Assembly: GCF_910594005.1 (NCBI RefSeq) | Contig: NC_057820.1 | Span: 1,307,001-1,371,000, forward strand | Length of the DNA stretch: 64,000 nucleotides | Source: Cervus elaphus | Lineage: Eukaryota > Chordata > Mammalia > Artiodactyla > Cervidae | Direction: 5' to 3' | Part shown: piece after piece, positions 1 to 12,900 of the stretch | Layout of the letters: the number at the start of each line of letters is the position of its first letter | Numbering within the stretch: the first letter of the stretch is position 1 | Program-made: the position numbers and the translations under genes | The notes under the pieces: generated by a model | The model's input: only the letters and a program-made list of their open reading frames with translations | Databases searched by the model: none | Told to the model about the DNA's origin: nothing

Positions 1-282
1 GTACACCCAGAGCCCGGATGAACCAAGGCGGGCGAGCAGGTGGACAGAATGAGGCAGACTGGCTTGGGACCACAGGGGCAAGGGTTACGAGTCCGATCCC
101 CCACCGAGTCCCCCCAAACTGAGCAGGTGCTAAATAAGAGACAGCTGGATTAACACGCAGAAAACCCCACGGTCTACAGGGATGAGGTCTCCTTTCAGAA
201 ACAAAAAGTGCACAGGCAGCCACGCATCCAGGTGAAACTTCACCCTCACACAGAGATGGGCGCTTCACCAGCGCTAACTCAC

Positions 283-348
283 GGGGTGCTTCGCCGACAG
301 CCTTCCGCTCACGGTGCCCGTCTGGTTCCACGTGGAGGATACGGAGCC
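283..348 (-). CDS. POLN: POLN coding exon 14 (last in window)
   Basis: The exon has 22 codons, phase 0 (residues 554-575), with donor CCC|GTGAGT. It encodes SSTWNQTGTVSGRLSAKHP, the conserved DNA-binding region where most family A enzymes have TGRLSS. The acceptor (CAACTGATCAAG) has only a modest pyrimidine tract and is the weakest of the set. The next exon, expected to begin Asn-Ile-Gln, is outside the window. Confidence 0.92.
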
Positions 349-956
349 CTTGATCAGTTGGAAAGAATCGGTTTAGGCTCTGACAGTGCCGTGCGGAGGC
401 ACCCACATGCTGGCCCCCCAGTCTCTGCTACAGCACACAGCTCGCAGAGCACTGCCCGGGAGAGACAGGGGCCACCGGTCCTGAACTCCCAACTCGAGTG
501 TTCTTGGGGTTACAGGACTCCCACACGTGGTCAGGGTGACTGAGATTCTCCCCAACTGGTGCAGAGGCTGCAAGAGGCTGCATGTGGGCTGACATGCTGT
601 GGCAGGGCTCAGCGTGGACCCGAAGAGGGGCCGCCCTCCCCTGACAGGCGGGGGCTGTCCCTTGCCGTGTGGCCTCGCGCAAGCCACAGCACCTCTGACC
701 GCAGACTTCTCATGCATGAACTGAAACAACATCCTCCTCCAGGGACTGTGGAAAGGACATGCGGTAACAGGTGCAAAAGCATGTGGTCGGCAGCAGAGCT
801 TCCACATAAATATGAGATTTTAAGGTGAAATGTCAGCTTACACTGTAGACTGAAATGATAACAAAATTGTGGCTCATAGTTTCAAGACTATTAGACTATT
901 TAAAGAAATTCTACTTGTATCTGAACTCATGTCTAAGTAACTCATATTCCCAATCA

Positions 957-993
<37 letters not shown>

Positions 994-3900
994 AAGCTTT
1001 AGTTACCTTTTTCATGCAAGCTAGTAATCCATCTACAAAGGTTGACTTGATCTTGTGAACCTAGATTGTGAAACAAAAATAGTCACTTTCTCTGTTTAAG
1101 TGTTTAAATGAGGAACAAGCGTCAAAACCTGTGTTTCTCAGCGTGCTGGGTGGGGGTCATTGCCTGTCCCCTCAGGTGACCCCAGGAGGCCCTGAAATGG
1201 CCTTGTGTGGTGCCCAGGATTAAACAACGGCCAACAGAGAAAGATGTCACCCTGCTCCTTCTAATGATGCTTTTTACAGGAAAGCTGCAGAGAATGGGAG
1301 AGCGACAGAGGACCGTCACCCAGGGTCGCCGTGGCAGCTCTTTTAGTTCAGGGGCGACCATCACCCACCACTCCAGTTGCCCGGCCCTCACAAGGACAGC
1401 AGCGAAGAGCCACGCTGTGAGTGACAGCAACCGTCATGCCTGTGCACAGACGCCTGGTGTGTGACGGAGAAATCAGGAGGGGCTGGGAGGGTGGCGAGAA
1501 ACGGGGGCATGCTCAGCAGCCAGCGAGCGTGGCTGGGAGATGACAGAACACAGCGAGCCCGGGGAGAGGGGCGGCTCCCGTGGGAGGCCTCTAACTCACA
1601 CGGCGCCACGCCGGGCGACGCAACCACACCCGGGGCTCCCCGGCTCCACGCAGGGCGTGTGCGGACATGAGCAACGTCACCTCCGTGCAGAGGAAGCTGG
1701 GGTCACAGGAGGTCAGCCTGAACAAACTGTCCCTTCAGAATGCGGTCAGGGCTACCTCAGGGATGATTTTGGGTGTCACGTGGGCCCCCATGGTTACTAA
1801 CATTCTTACAGAAAAAAAAGATGTAACTTACCTGCCTGTATTCCAAAATTATTTTGGGTAATGGATGAAGGTCTTGCAGAGCGTTTAACTAAAAAATAAG
1901 ATTAAATATCACCAACAGAATTCCTTCACTTAATTTTTAACAGTGTAAACACTCATTTTCAGATGGAGAAAGTCCTGATAATACAGGGTCTATCTTGAGC
2001 ACCCTTTCCAAAATGAAGACTCGTAATAAAGCCAGCTGATCAAGCGTCATACTCTTAATCCCTTATCAGAGTCATTACACATGGGAGCGAAAGAGAGAAG
2101 CTTGGAGAGAAGATTCCTCTTGAGATCTGAATCCCTGAAATCTAAACCCAGGGCACGTAAATACCATGCAGAGGAGTTAATGAGGAAAATGCCTACAGTT
2201 GTGTGACTCCATAGTTTCGGAACATCCAACACCTGAGTCACAGCTACCTGGGCCCCAAGCTGGGGCGGCAACACTGGGATGTGACTATGCGTTTTCAGTT
2301 TAACTTTAAGCAGTCGAAGTACAACATCCACAAAGGAAAGTACAAGATCCCATGAACAAGGTTTGTCGAATTATCACAAAGTGAACATACCTGGGTACTG
2401 CCAGAGGGAACATTCCGGGCTCCCACACAGGTCTCTGTCCCTCCCCCAGAGGCAAACCACCACCCTGGCCTCCTCCAGCAAGACCACTGTGTCCCACTTA
2501 TTGAACTTCGTATCAATGGAACAGGATAAGTGTTCTTTGTGCGTGGCTCCTTTTGTTCAATATTCTGGTGTTAAGGTTGGTCCTTGTATGAGGGGCTTCC
2601 CTGGTGGCTCAGTGGTAAAGAATCTGCCCGCAATGCAGGAGACCTGGGTTCGATCCCTGGGTCAGGAAGATCGCCTGGAGGAGGGCATGGCAACCCACTC
2701 CCGCATTCTGGCCTGGAGAACCCCGTGGACGGAGGGTCAGACACAATTGAAGGGAGTAAGCAGCAGCAGCTGTTGAATGAAGCGCTATTTCGTTTACTCC
2801 CAGAGCTGAGTGGGGTTAGCTGAATGCAGGGCAATTATTTATCCATTCCACCCCTGATGGATACAGGGCTTGTGTCCACTTCAGGGCTATGACGAGGAGC
2901 GCTGCTGTGAACCTTCTGGTACACAGATTTGCGTTCACACACGTCCACAGTTCTGTTGGACATGTGTGCAGGGCGGGGTGAGCCTGCCGGTCACACGCAG
3001 CAGAGACGACGCCAGCTGCCCCCAAGGTGAGCGCACGGCGTGTCCCCATCCGCAGCACATAAAAGTCCTCATTCTCTACGTTTTTGCCAACACACGTTCT
3101 CCTAGGTCTTAAATCTTAACCCTTCTGGTAAATGTGATGTTTCACTGTAGTTTTAGTGTGTATTTCCCTGACTAATAAAGTCATTCTTCAAATATTCATT
3201 GACTGTATATCTCCTTTCATTAAACTCTGTACTTTTTTTTTTTTTTTTTTGACATTTAAATCCTTGGCTTGTATGTCTTTTTCTTCTTGATTTGCAGGAA
3301 TTCATTTTTCTGGACAGGGTTTCCTTTAGCTGGCTATATTTAGTGGAAATATTGATATCTTCTACACCTCTGTGGCTTGCTCTTTTACTTGTTTAATAGC
3401 GTCTTTTCGTACAGGCTTTTCACAAGGGCTTCCCTCCTGGCTCAGCTGGTAAAGAATCTGCCTGCAATGCAGGAGACCTGGGTTCAATCCCTGGGTTGGG
3501 AAGATCCCCTGGATGAAAGGAAAGGCTACCTACTCCAGTATTCTGGCCTGGACAATTCCATGGACTCTAGTCTATGGGGCTGCAAAGAGTTGGACACAGC
3601 TGAGCCACTTTCACTTTCCAATTGCTTTATGATTAATCTTGATAGCCAACAGACTAAGTCCTTCAGCAGTGCTTTTAAAATTATCTTGGCTCTTCTAGCT
3701 TTTGGCATCTCCATATAAATTTGACTTTTGGTTCGCCAGTTTGTACCAAAAAGTCCTGCTAGGGAATCAGGATCATTTTGAATCTGCAAGTCCCGTTGGG
3801 GGAGAATTGACAACACAACCATGATGCACTGGTGTGAGCCCCAGAACCGTATCACTGTCTGTTTGAAGATGGCTGAGCACAGAGTCTGCGCCAGCCACAG

Positions 3901-6900
3901 GGACGTAACAGGAGGGCCGGCACTGGAGTCCTCTGAGCAGGCTCTGCCCGGGGAGGAGTCCCGCCTGCCTGTAACCCAGCACTGCGGCTTCTCAGAGAAG
4001 CTGTCCCTCGGGGGATCAAAGAGCATGAAAACACTCAGCCACGAAAACTGCTTAAGATCAGCTCACTCTCTTTATCCTGATACTTTCCTCACAAAAGAAC
4101 TCTAACCGCAGGCTCCCTGCATATCTCGGATGGAGCTGTCTGAGCACACTTGAGAAGAATGGAGAGTCTGATCTCTGGATACAGCCCTGCCGCGCCGGGT
4201 GCCAGCCTCGGTCACTGCGAGCACTTTATCACACACTCCCTCTGTTGGCTCCGGGCACCACGCTCTTCTCCGTCTCTGGCTGCTCTGCAGCCTCTGCTCG
4301 GCGCCTCTTCTCTCTGACCCCTACGTGGTGGTTTCTCAGGTTCAGTTCTGTGGTTATCAGAGGGGGCTGCTTATGGACTCAGTGGAGGAGCTTCAGAAAC
4401 ATGCTGGGCCTGGGCCGCGCATCCCCAGCCTCTGACTCTCCGGCCCAGTCGCGGGTCTGGGCATGAGGGATTCTCAAAAGCTCCTGCCTGGGTGGAGGGC
4501 TGACCCCCAGGGTGACGACGTCCCAGTGAGCACCTCCAGCACGAGCCGTCTCCTCACAGACCCAGCTGCACTGTGTCAACATCTGTGCACACGCCTGTCT
4601 TCCCGAGTCCAAGACTGAGCGCTTGACACCCCCTGCCCCTGCCCAGCAAACCGCTTCTCTCTTGGTTCTCCCTGGGTAGTGGCCATCTCTACCTGCTCAG
4701 GTGCACAACTAAGAAAACCAGGAATTGCTCCACATCCACACTCGCGTGAGCTCACACTTACAGACGCTCCCTTAAGTTCTCAAAATGCTCTGGGCACGTG
4801 TCTGCCTGGCTCCAACCTCACCGCCGGCACCTGGACACCGAGCCAGCAGTGCCCACGCCACGGCCAAGGCCGATTAATGGGCTTCTTCCATCCCCCAACC
4901 AGTTAGAGGAGTACTCTTTTTACTTTTAATTCATACTTGTTTACTGGTGGGCACACGGCTTGTGAGACCTTAGTTTCCTAACCAGGGATTGAACCTGCAC
5001 CCCCTGAAGTGGAAGTGTAGCGTCTTAACCACTGGACAGCCACGGAAGTCCCAAGGGTGGTCTTTTTAAAACACTGCTGTCAGGATGTTCAAAATCCAGG
5101 ACACAGACACCACCACACGCTGGTGAGGATGTGGAGCAGCAGGAACTCTCATCACCGCTGGTGGGAATGCAAACGGTGCAGCCACGCTGGAACACAATTC
5201 GGTGGTTTCTCATAAAACCATCCAGAAATCACGCTGTTTATTTACTCACATGAGACAGAAACTTAGGTCCACAGGAAAACCTGCACATGAATGTTAAAGC
5301 AACTTCATTCATCGTTGCCAAAACTTGGAAGCAACTAAGACATCCCTCAGTAGGTGAATAGATGGAATAGGATTCTGTGTTTAAAAGAAATGAGCTATGA
5401 AAAGACATGGAAGAACCTTAAGCGCATATCGCTAGCTGAAAGAATCAAATCTGAAAAGGCCACATAATAAATAATTCCTATACGATACTCTGGAAAAGAC
5501 AAAACTATGGAAACAGTGGTTGCCAGGAATTAAGGGGAGGATGAACAGGGAAAACAGGATGTTTCGGGCGGTGAAACCATGCTGCGCGATGCTGCAACAG
5601 TGGACTCCTGTCCTTGTGCATCTGTCTTAGACCACGTGACACCGAGTGGCCCTACTGCAGGCTACACTTTGGGAACGATGATGCGTCACCGTGGGTTCAT
5701 CTGCTGTAACAAATGCACCCCCGCTGGGGCGTGCTGAGGGTGGGGGCTGTGTGTGTTACGGAGGGGCAGGGGGTGTATGAGACTTCTCTGCACCTTCTGC
5801 TCAACTCTGCTGTGAACCTGAAACTAAAAGCAAGGTCTAAGAAAACCACACCTGAGCTCACAGTTGCACCCTTACCCGAACTGATCTGGGCTGGCCGTCT
5901 CACCACTGGTCTACATCCCTTCCCGTGGGGAAGGGAGAAGAGAAGCAGGAGTCAATTTTCAACTGGGAACCACGTGCATGTGTTACCTACTGAAGGTTCA
6001 TCTTCTTAACTGTACAGAATAGGGTGACTTGCCCAGTTAAGTTGTGCAGTTGTTGCTTCCCTCATAGCTCAGTTGGTAAAGAATCCACCTGCAATGCAGG
6101 AGACCCCAGTTTGATTCCTGGGTTGGGAAGATCCCCTGGAGAAGGGCGAGGCTACCCACTCCCGTGTTCGTGGGCTTCCCTTGTGACTCAGCTGGTTAAG
6201 AAGCTGCCTGCAATGCGAGAGACCTGGGTTCAATCCCTGGATTGGGAAGATCCCCTGGAGAAGGGAACGGCTACCCACTCCAGTATTCTGGCCTGGAGAA
6301 TCCCAGAACTGTATAGTCCATGGGGCAGCAAAGAGTTGGACACGACCCCATGAACTCTAGCATGCCTGGCTGCCCTTCCTTCACTATCTCCCAAAGTTTG
6401 CTCAAAGCCACTTCCATCGAGTCGGTGACGCCATCCAACCATCTCATCCTCTGTCATCCCCTTCTCCTCTTGCCCTCAATCTTGCCCAGCATCAGGGTCT
6501 TTTCCACTGACTTGGCTCTTCACATCGGACAGCAAAGTACTGGAGTTTCAGTTTCAGTCCTTCCAATGAATATTCAGGATTGATTTCCTTTAGGATTAAC
6601 TGTTTGATCTCCTTGCAGTCCAAGGGACTCTCAAGAGTCTTCTCCAGCACCCCAATTCAAAAGTATCAATTCTTTGGTGCTCAGCCTTCTTTATGGTCCA
6701 ACTCTCACAACTGTACATGACTACTGGAAAAACCATAGCTTTGACTAGATGGACCTTTGTTGGCAAGGTGATGTCTCTGCTTTTTAATATGCTGTCTAGG
6801 TTTGTCATAGCTTTTCTTCCAAGGAGCAAGCATCTTTTAATTTCTTGGCTGCAGTCACCGTTCACAATGATTTTGGAGCCCAAGAAAATGAAATTTGCCA

Positions 6901-9900
6901 CTGTTTCCACTTTTTTCCCATCTATTTTCCAGCAAGGCTAATAGAATATGGTTCACATTGACTATGTCTTTGTGAAGAAAACTGCAGGGCACTGTCTTAA
7001 TCCCCTCCGCAGGAAAGCACCTCGACACAGGGGAGAATCACATTTCCTCCTCCATTGTTGGCTGTCAGGAAGAGCTGAGAAGCAGCACAGGAGAGGGCAA
7101 CACGGCCAGCTGGTGCCTGGACACAGAATAAATCAGGCCGAGACCCCCGGCTCGGGTGCAGCCCGAGGGGACGACTCCAGCCCTCTCGGGTCCCGCCACT
7201 GCTGGAACTCGAGGGCCACTGGAGCCATGCGGCACAGAAACCCACGCGGACTCTCCAGGATAGGGGTCCTGCTCCCTGCGCTGGCCACGCTCTGTGGATA
7301 AACAGCCCCAACAAGGGCTAGTTCTAGGCCATCTGGCTCTGGGGACACAGCGAACAAGGCAGGTGAAGTCTCTGATCTGTGCAACCTACATCCTACTGAA
7401 ATAGCAAACAAGTAACTATGTAAGTTTATTTTATTTTTAAAAATTTTATTGGCATATAGTTGACTTACAGTGTTGCATTAGATTCACATGTACAGCAAAG
7501 TAATTTGGTTATTCACACACATATATTTCTTCTTTTTTAGATTATTTTCTCATATAGGTTATCCCAGGATACACAGTATCCCCTGTATACTGTGCTGCAT
7601 ACAGTAGTTCCTAGTTGGTTATCTATGTTATATATGTGTCCAGTCAGTTGTGTCCAATTCTCTGTGACCCCGTGGGCTGCAGCCCACCAGACTTCTCTGT
7701 CCATGGAATTCTCCAGGCAAGAATACTGGAGTCGGTTGTCATTTCCTTCTCCAGTGTTATATATCAGTTCAGTCACTCAGCTGTGTTCGACTCTTTGCGA
7801 CCCCATGGACCACAGCACGCCAGGCTTCCCTGTCCATTACCAACTCCTCGAGTTTACTCAAACTCTTGTCCATCAACTCAGTGATGCCATCCAACCAACT
7901 CACCCTCTGTTGTCCCCTTCTCCTCCCGCCTTCAATCCTTCCCAGAATCAGGGTCTTTTCCAATGAGTTGGTTCTTCACATCAGGTGGCCAAAGTACTGG
8001 AGTTTCAGCTTCAGCATCAGTCCTTCCAATGAATATTCAGGACCAATTTCCTTTAGGACGGACTGGTTGGATCTCCTTGCAGTCCAAGGGACTCTCAAGA
8101 ATCTTCTCCAACACCACAGTTCAAAAGCATCAATTCTTTGGCGCTCAGCTTTCTTTATGGTCCAACTCTCACATCCATACATGACTATTGGAAAAACCAT
8201 AGCTTTGACTAGACGGACCTGTGTCAGCAAAGTAATGTCTCTGCTTTTTAATATGCTGTCTAGGTTGGTCATAGCTTTTCTTCCAAAGAGCAAGCATGTT
8301 TTAATTTCAAGGCTGCAGTCACCATCTGCAGTGATTTTGCAGTCCCCCAAAATAAAGTCTCTCACTGTTTCCATTGTTTCCCCATCTATTTGCCATGAAG
8401 TGATGGGACCAGATGCAATGTTATATATAGTAGAACATATATATTCAACCCAAGTCCTGATTTATTCCTCGCTTGTGACCCTTTCCCCTTTAGTAACCAT
8501 AAATGTGTTTTCAATATCTGTAAGTCTGTTTCTGTTTTGTAATTAAGTTCATTTGTATCAGGTAAAAAAAACTAGGTTCCACATATGAGTGATATGACAT
8601 TTGTCTTTTTCTATCTGACTGCCATCACTTAGTATGATAATCTCTAGGTCCATCTATGTTGCTCCAAATGGTATTATTTCATTCATTATTTTGTAAAAAA
8701 ATTTTTTTAATGACTTCTGCATATTTTTATTTTTTTATTTTTTGGCTGCTCCACACGGCATGTGGGACCTTAGCACCCCAACCAGGGATCAAACCCATGC
8801 CCCCTGCAGTGGAAGCCAGGAGTCTTAACCACAAGGGCTAGCAGGGAAGTCCCCATTTGCTCTTTTTTATGGTTGAGTAATATCCCACTGTGTATATGGA
8901 CCACATCATCTTTTCCCATTCCTCTGTGGATGGACGTTTAGGGTATCTCTCTCCATGTCTTGGCTACTGTGAATAGTGTTACAGTGAATACCACAGTGCA
9001 TGTATCTTTTCCCATTACGCTTTGCTCCAGGTATACGCCCAGGAGTGGGATTGCTGCGTCATATGGTAGTTCTATTTTTAGGTTTTTACGGAACCTTCAT
9101 ACAGTTCTCCATTGTAGCTGCATCTGTTTACGTTCCCGCCAGCAGTATAGGAGGGTTCCCTTCTCTCCACAGCTTCTCCAGCATTTTGGCAAGTTATAAG
9201 CAGAAAACAAATCAAGGTGAAGGAAGAGGTTGCAACTGGGGGCCTCAGAGTCATCTGTGACAAGGAGGTCTTTCTGGAAGCAGTGCTTAAGCTGACAGTC
9301 AGAAACCAGCTGAGCAAAACCCACATTTGGAGGCCAGGAGCCTCCCGCCTGAGGAGGGAGCTTGTGGGAAGTGTGCTGGGTGGTGCTGGGAGTGTGGTGT
9401 CAGGGGGGAGAAGGAAGGACTGGGCCCCGACCCCAGGGCATGGGCGGTGGACACACTTGAGATCCGGGCGGAGTGCTGCGGAGAGCTGAAGGCAGAGCAG
9501 CACCGTGACTTCCCTGGCTTTAGAAGACCCTTCTGCCCGGACGTGGTGCGTCAGCAGCAAGGGGCTCTGAGGGCACAGGAGGAGCTGCTCACCAGGGTGG
9601 GGACGCCTCGGGCAGAGGGCAGAGTCAAGTCCCGCCAGGGAGCGGTCCTTCCGGCAGGGAGCGGGGGAGGGGTCCCTTGGTAACTGCTGTCCGGCCGCTG
9701 AGGGCCGGGTCGGGGGAACAGTCAGCAAGCACAAAGCTCTGCTGGGGCTGAGACGAACAAGTGGGGGCTGGCGGGGCAGCGTGCACAGGGCGGTCTGGAA
9801 GGAAACCTTCCGCTGCTGCAGAGTCCAAGCGGGACAAGGCACAGAGAGACCGCGGCCTGCACGGCGGTGCCCGCAGGAGCAACGCGGGTCATCTCGCTGA

Positions 9901-12900
9901 GCTGCCAACCTCTTCTCCAGGCTTCCGCGGGCACCACTTACTGGGTTCTGAACATCTACTCATTCTCTGCCACTCATTAGAGTACACCTCTTCCCTACTC
10001 TCTGTCTTTTTAAAAATGCACTCCTCCCAAGAGAAGGGCAGCTAAATTTTCTAAAATAAACTTGGGGAAAGAAGACGACTGATGATTTTCCCCCATTTCC
10101 AGTCTCTTATGAGGGTGTGAAACTAGATGGTCAAGAATTTGGTTTTCAGGACAAAATTCCATCAAATTGTCTTTGCAGGAAATCGACCTAATTTACTGCC
10201 TCTGGAAAACTGTACCGTAAAAGCCTGTGTCCCTCGTTCATACCTGAAGGGCAGCCTTGGGGCAGGGCCCCCTCTCCTGAATGGAAAGACTGAATGGAAT
10301 TGCTCCGTGGAGGCTGCGGCAGACTCATCCGCCACAAGGAGCCTGGGGGCCTGAGAGGGACTTGCATGCCGTGTGGACGTGCTGCTCTTTCAGAGAGCAA
10401 GGGGACACTCTCGAACCTTACCACGGCTTCCGACGTGGACGGTAGTCTCCGCAGCCCCGGCATGGGGAGCGCGTCCTGTGGGCACAGCAGGTGCAGCTGC
10501 AGCTTGCCAAACAGGATCTGCAACACAGGCAACGTCACGTGGGGCGCGGTCCCAGCTCTCAGAGGACCTGAACATCACCATCACGGGGGTGGGCAGCTGG
10601 CCAGACAGGACGTCCTGATCAGGCGCTACCAAGTGCATAGGCCCTGACTCGGTACTGCTCTTGGATTTAGAGGCTTTGAAGCAATGAATCTCAGCGTGAG
10701 AGAACATGAGCCACTTACATACTTTTCAGACAGTCACATAAAATAACGTTCATAAATTCAGAATAAATCTCCCTTTAACCCCTGAATAGGAATCATATTC
10801 TATTGAAGAACGGAAATTCAGCTTTACCTCTCGAAGCTGATGATTACTTGTGATAAGAAACCGTTCTCCTGCAACAAAATGGGCTTCTTTCTCCAGTTCC
10901 TTGAGACGAGACTATGAAAGCAACAAACACGATCTTACTAACAGTGTTCACAATTTAAGATGATTTAATTTGCACACCAAATAATTCTCAAAAAAAGATC
11001 TTGTAAGAACAAAAAAAAAATTGATAATTTACCGAAATGAGAGATTACAAAATACAAATGTTGATTCATGATGGAATACTCAGCTCACAGAATCAGTCTC
11101 CTAAGTGAAGTGGATCCAAGGAGACAAACAGAAAGAAGTAAAAATAGTAAATACTTCGCAAAGAGAAAGAGGGAAAGAAGGAATTCTCCAGCACCATTAT
11201 GACCAGCAGCGGGATCTAGCATCACCCCATAAGCTCGAGACTCGCCAAGGATCCCAAGGCAGAAGACTCAGGTCCACACTGCACGGTGACCACTGTGACT
11301 GCGATGCAGGACCCTCTCCCCCAACAGAGGGGGCTGCTCTGAACAGCACACAGACTAGCGCACAGTCCAGGCAAGGGGGGTGTGGAGGCCCAGGTGGGTA
11401 AAGACAAAGGTACCTTATGAAGCAGCTGATAAATACACTGCTGAGCGTAACAGTAGGACATGCTGAATTTATGAGTCCCTCACCTCCTCTCTTTATGGTC
11501 AGAAGAAAAGTAGAAAGACAGAGAAATTGGCAGAATAAATAAAAATGCATGGTCCAACTATATGCTGTCTGCAAGAGACTCCTTTTAAAGATATAAACAG
11601 GTTGAAATTGAAAGGACAGAAAAAGATATTCCATTCAAATAGTAATGAAAACAGAGCAAGGGTGGCTATATTAATATCAGACAAAATAGAACTTTAAAAA
11701 CTGGTTATAAGAGACAAAGGGTGATATTATATTCTTCATACAGCAAGAAGACATAACAATATAAGCATTTACATTAAAATATATGTAGACCATTAAAATA
11801 TATGAAGAAAAACTAACAGAACTGAAGGGAGAAATGGATATTCTACCGTCATAGTTGAAGATTTGAATATCCCACTCACAATAATGGTTACAACAACCAA
11901 AACACAAGCCCATGGACTGCAGCTCCACGGAATTCTCCAGGCGAGAACGCTGGAGTGTTTGCCGTTCCCTTCTCCAGGGGATCTTCCTGACCCAGGGAAT
12001 GAACGCAGGTCTCCTGCATTGCAGGCAGACTCTACCACGGAGCCACCTGGGAAACCCATAGGTAAGGAAATAGAGAACTTAAACAACAATAAAAACAACT
12101 AGATCTAACAGACAGTATATAACACTCTACCCAACAATAACATGCACATGGGATATTCTTTTCAAGTGAGTGTCGGATATTTTCCAAGAGAGACTATATT
12201 TTAAGCCACTGAGTTTTAAGAGATTTTAAAAGATTGATATCATAGAAAATATGACATGACCACAGGAAGTTGAAGTTAGAAATCAGTAACAAAAGGAAAA
12301 ATAAAAATTCACAAAATTGTATAAATTAAACAACACATTTTTAAATAAGCCAAAGATCAAAGAGGAAATAAAAAACGAATTTAGAAATTACTTAGAGATG
12401 AATGAAAACAAAGCCATAACATGCCTGCCTACGGGATGCAGTGGGAGCAGTGCTAAGGAGGGAATTTGTAGCTATAAATGCTTATGTTAAAAAACAAGAA
12501 AGATCTGAACTCAACAACCTCACTTCACAAATGAAGGAACTAGAAAAAGGAGCGGACCAAACCCAAAGTCAGCAGAGGAAGGATACAATAAATATGAAGC
12601 AGCGTTAAATGAAATACAGAATATAAAACAGTAAGGAAACCCAGCGAAACCAAGATTTGGTTCTTTAAAAAGATCAACAAAACTGACAAACCTTCAGATG
12701 GCTAGACTGAGAAAACAGAGAAGGCTCAAATTACAAAAATCAGAAATTTAGGTGAAAATATTACCATGACTTTATAGAAATAAAAAGGGTTATCAGAGAG
12801 CACTATGAAACAACAGCAGATGGGATAACCTAGATGAAACAAATTCGTAGAAACACAGAACCTGCCCAGACTAAATCACGGAGACATAGAAAAACAGAAT

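Larger units (their letters stand above)
7425..9195 (-). mobile_element. L1 3' UTR, antisense, split by three later insertions
   Basis: Three blocks (7425-7635, 8429-8720, 8855-9195) read as consecutive antisense L1 3' sequence, including the CCCTGTATACTGTGCTGCATACAG stretch and the TTTGCTCCAGGTATA region. They are separated by a Bov-A/BovB pair (7636-8419) and a CHR-type SINE (8721-8854). Confidence 0.75.

Noticed and set aside
2592..2660. tRNA genes suggested by B-box-like GGTTCGATCCC motifs here and at about twenty other sites
   Set aside because: Each lies in the head of a Bov-tA or CHR-type SINE. No intact cloverleaf with both arms is visible.
7866..8546. 226-codon plus-strand frame as a host gene
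   Set aside because: It is the antisense of a BovB 3' segment, and the same peptide recurs opposite every other BovB copy in the window.
9078..9908. 276-codon minus frame as a protein gene
   Set aside because: GC-rich low-information composition, no recognisable domain, overlapping long frames on both strands, and it lies between POLN exons with no compatible splice sites.
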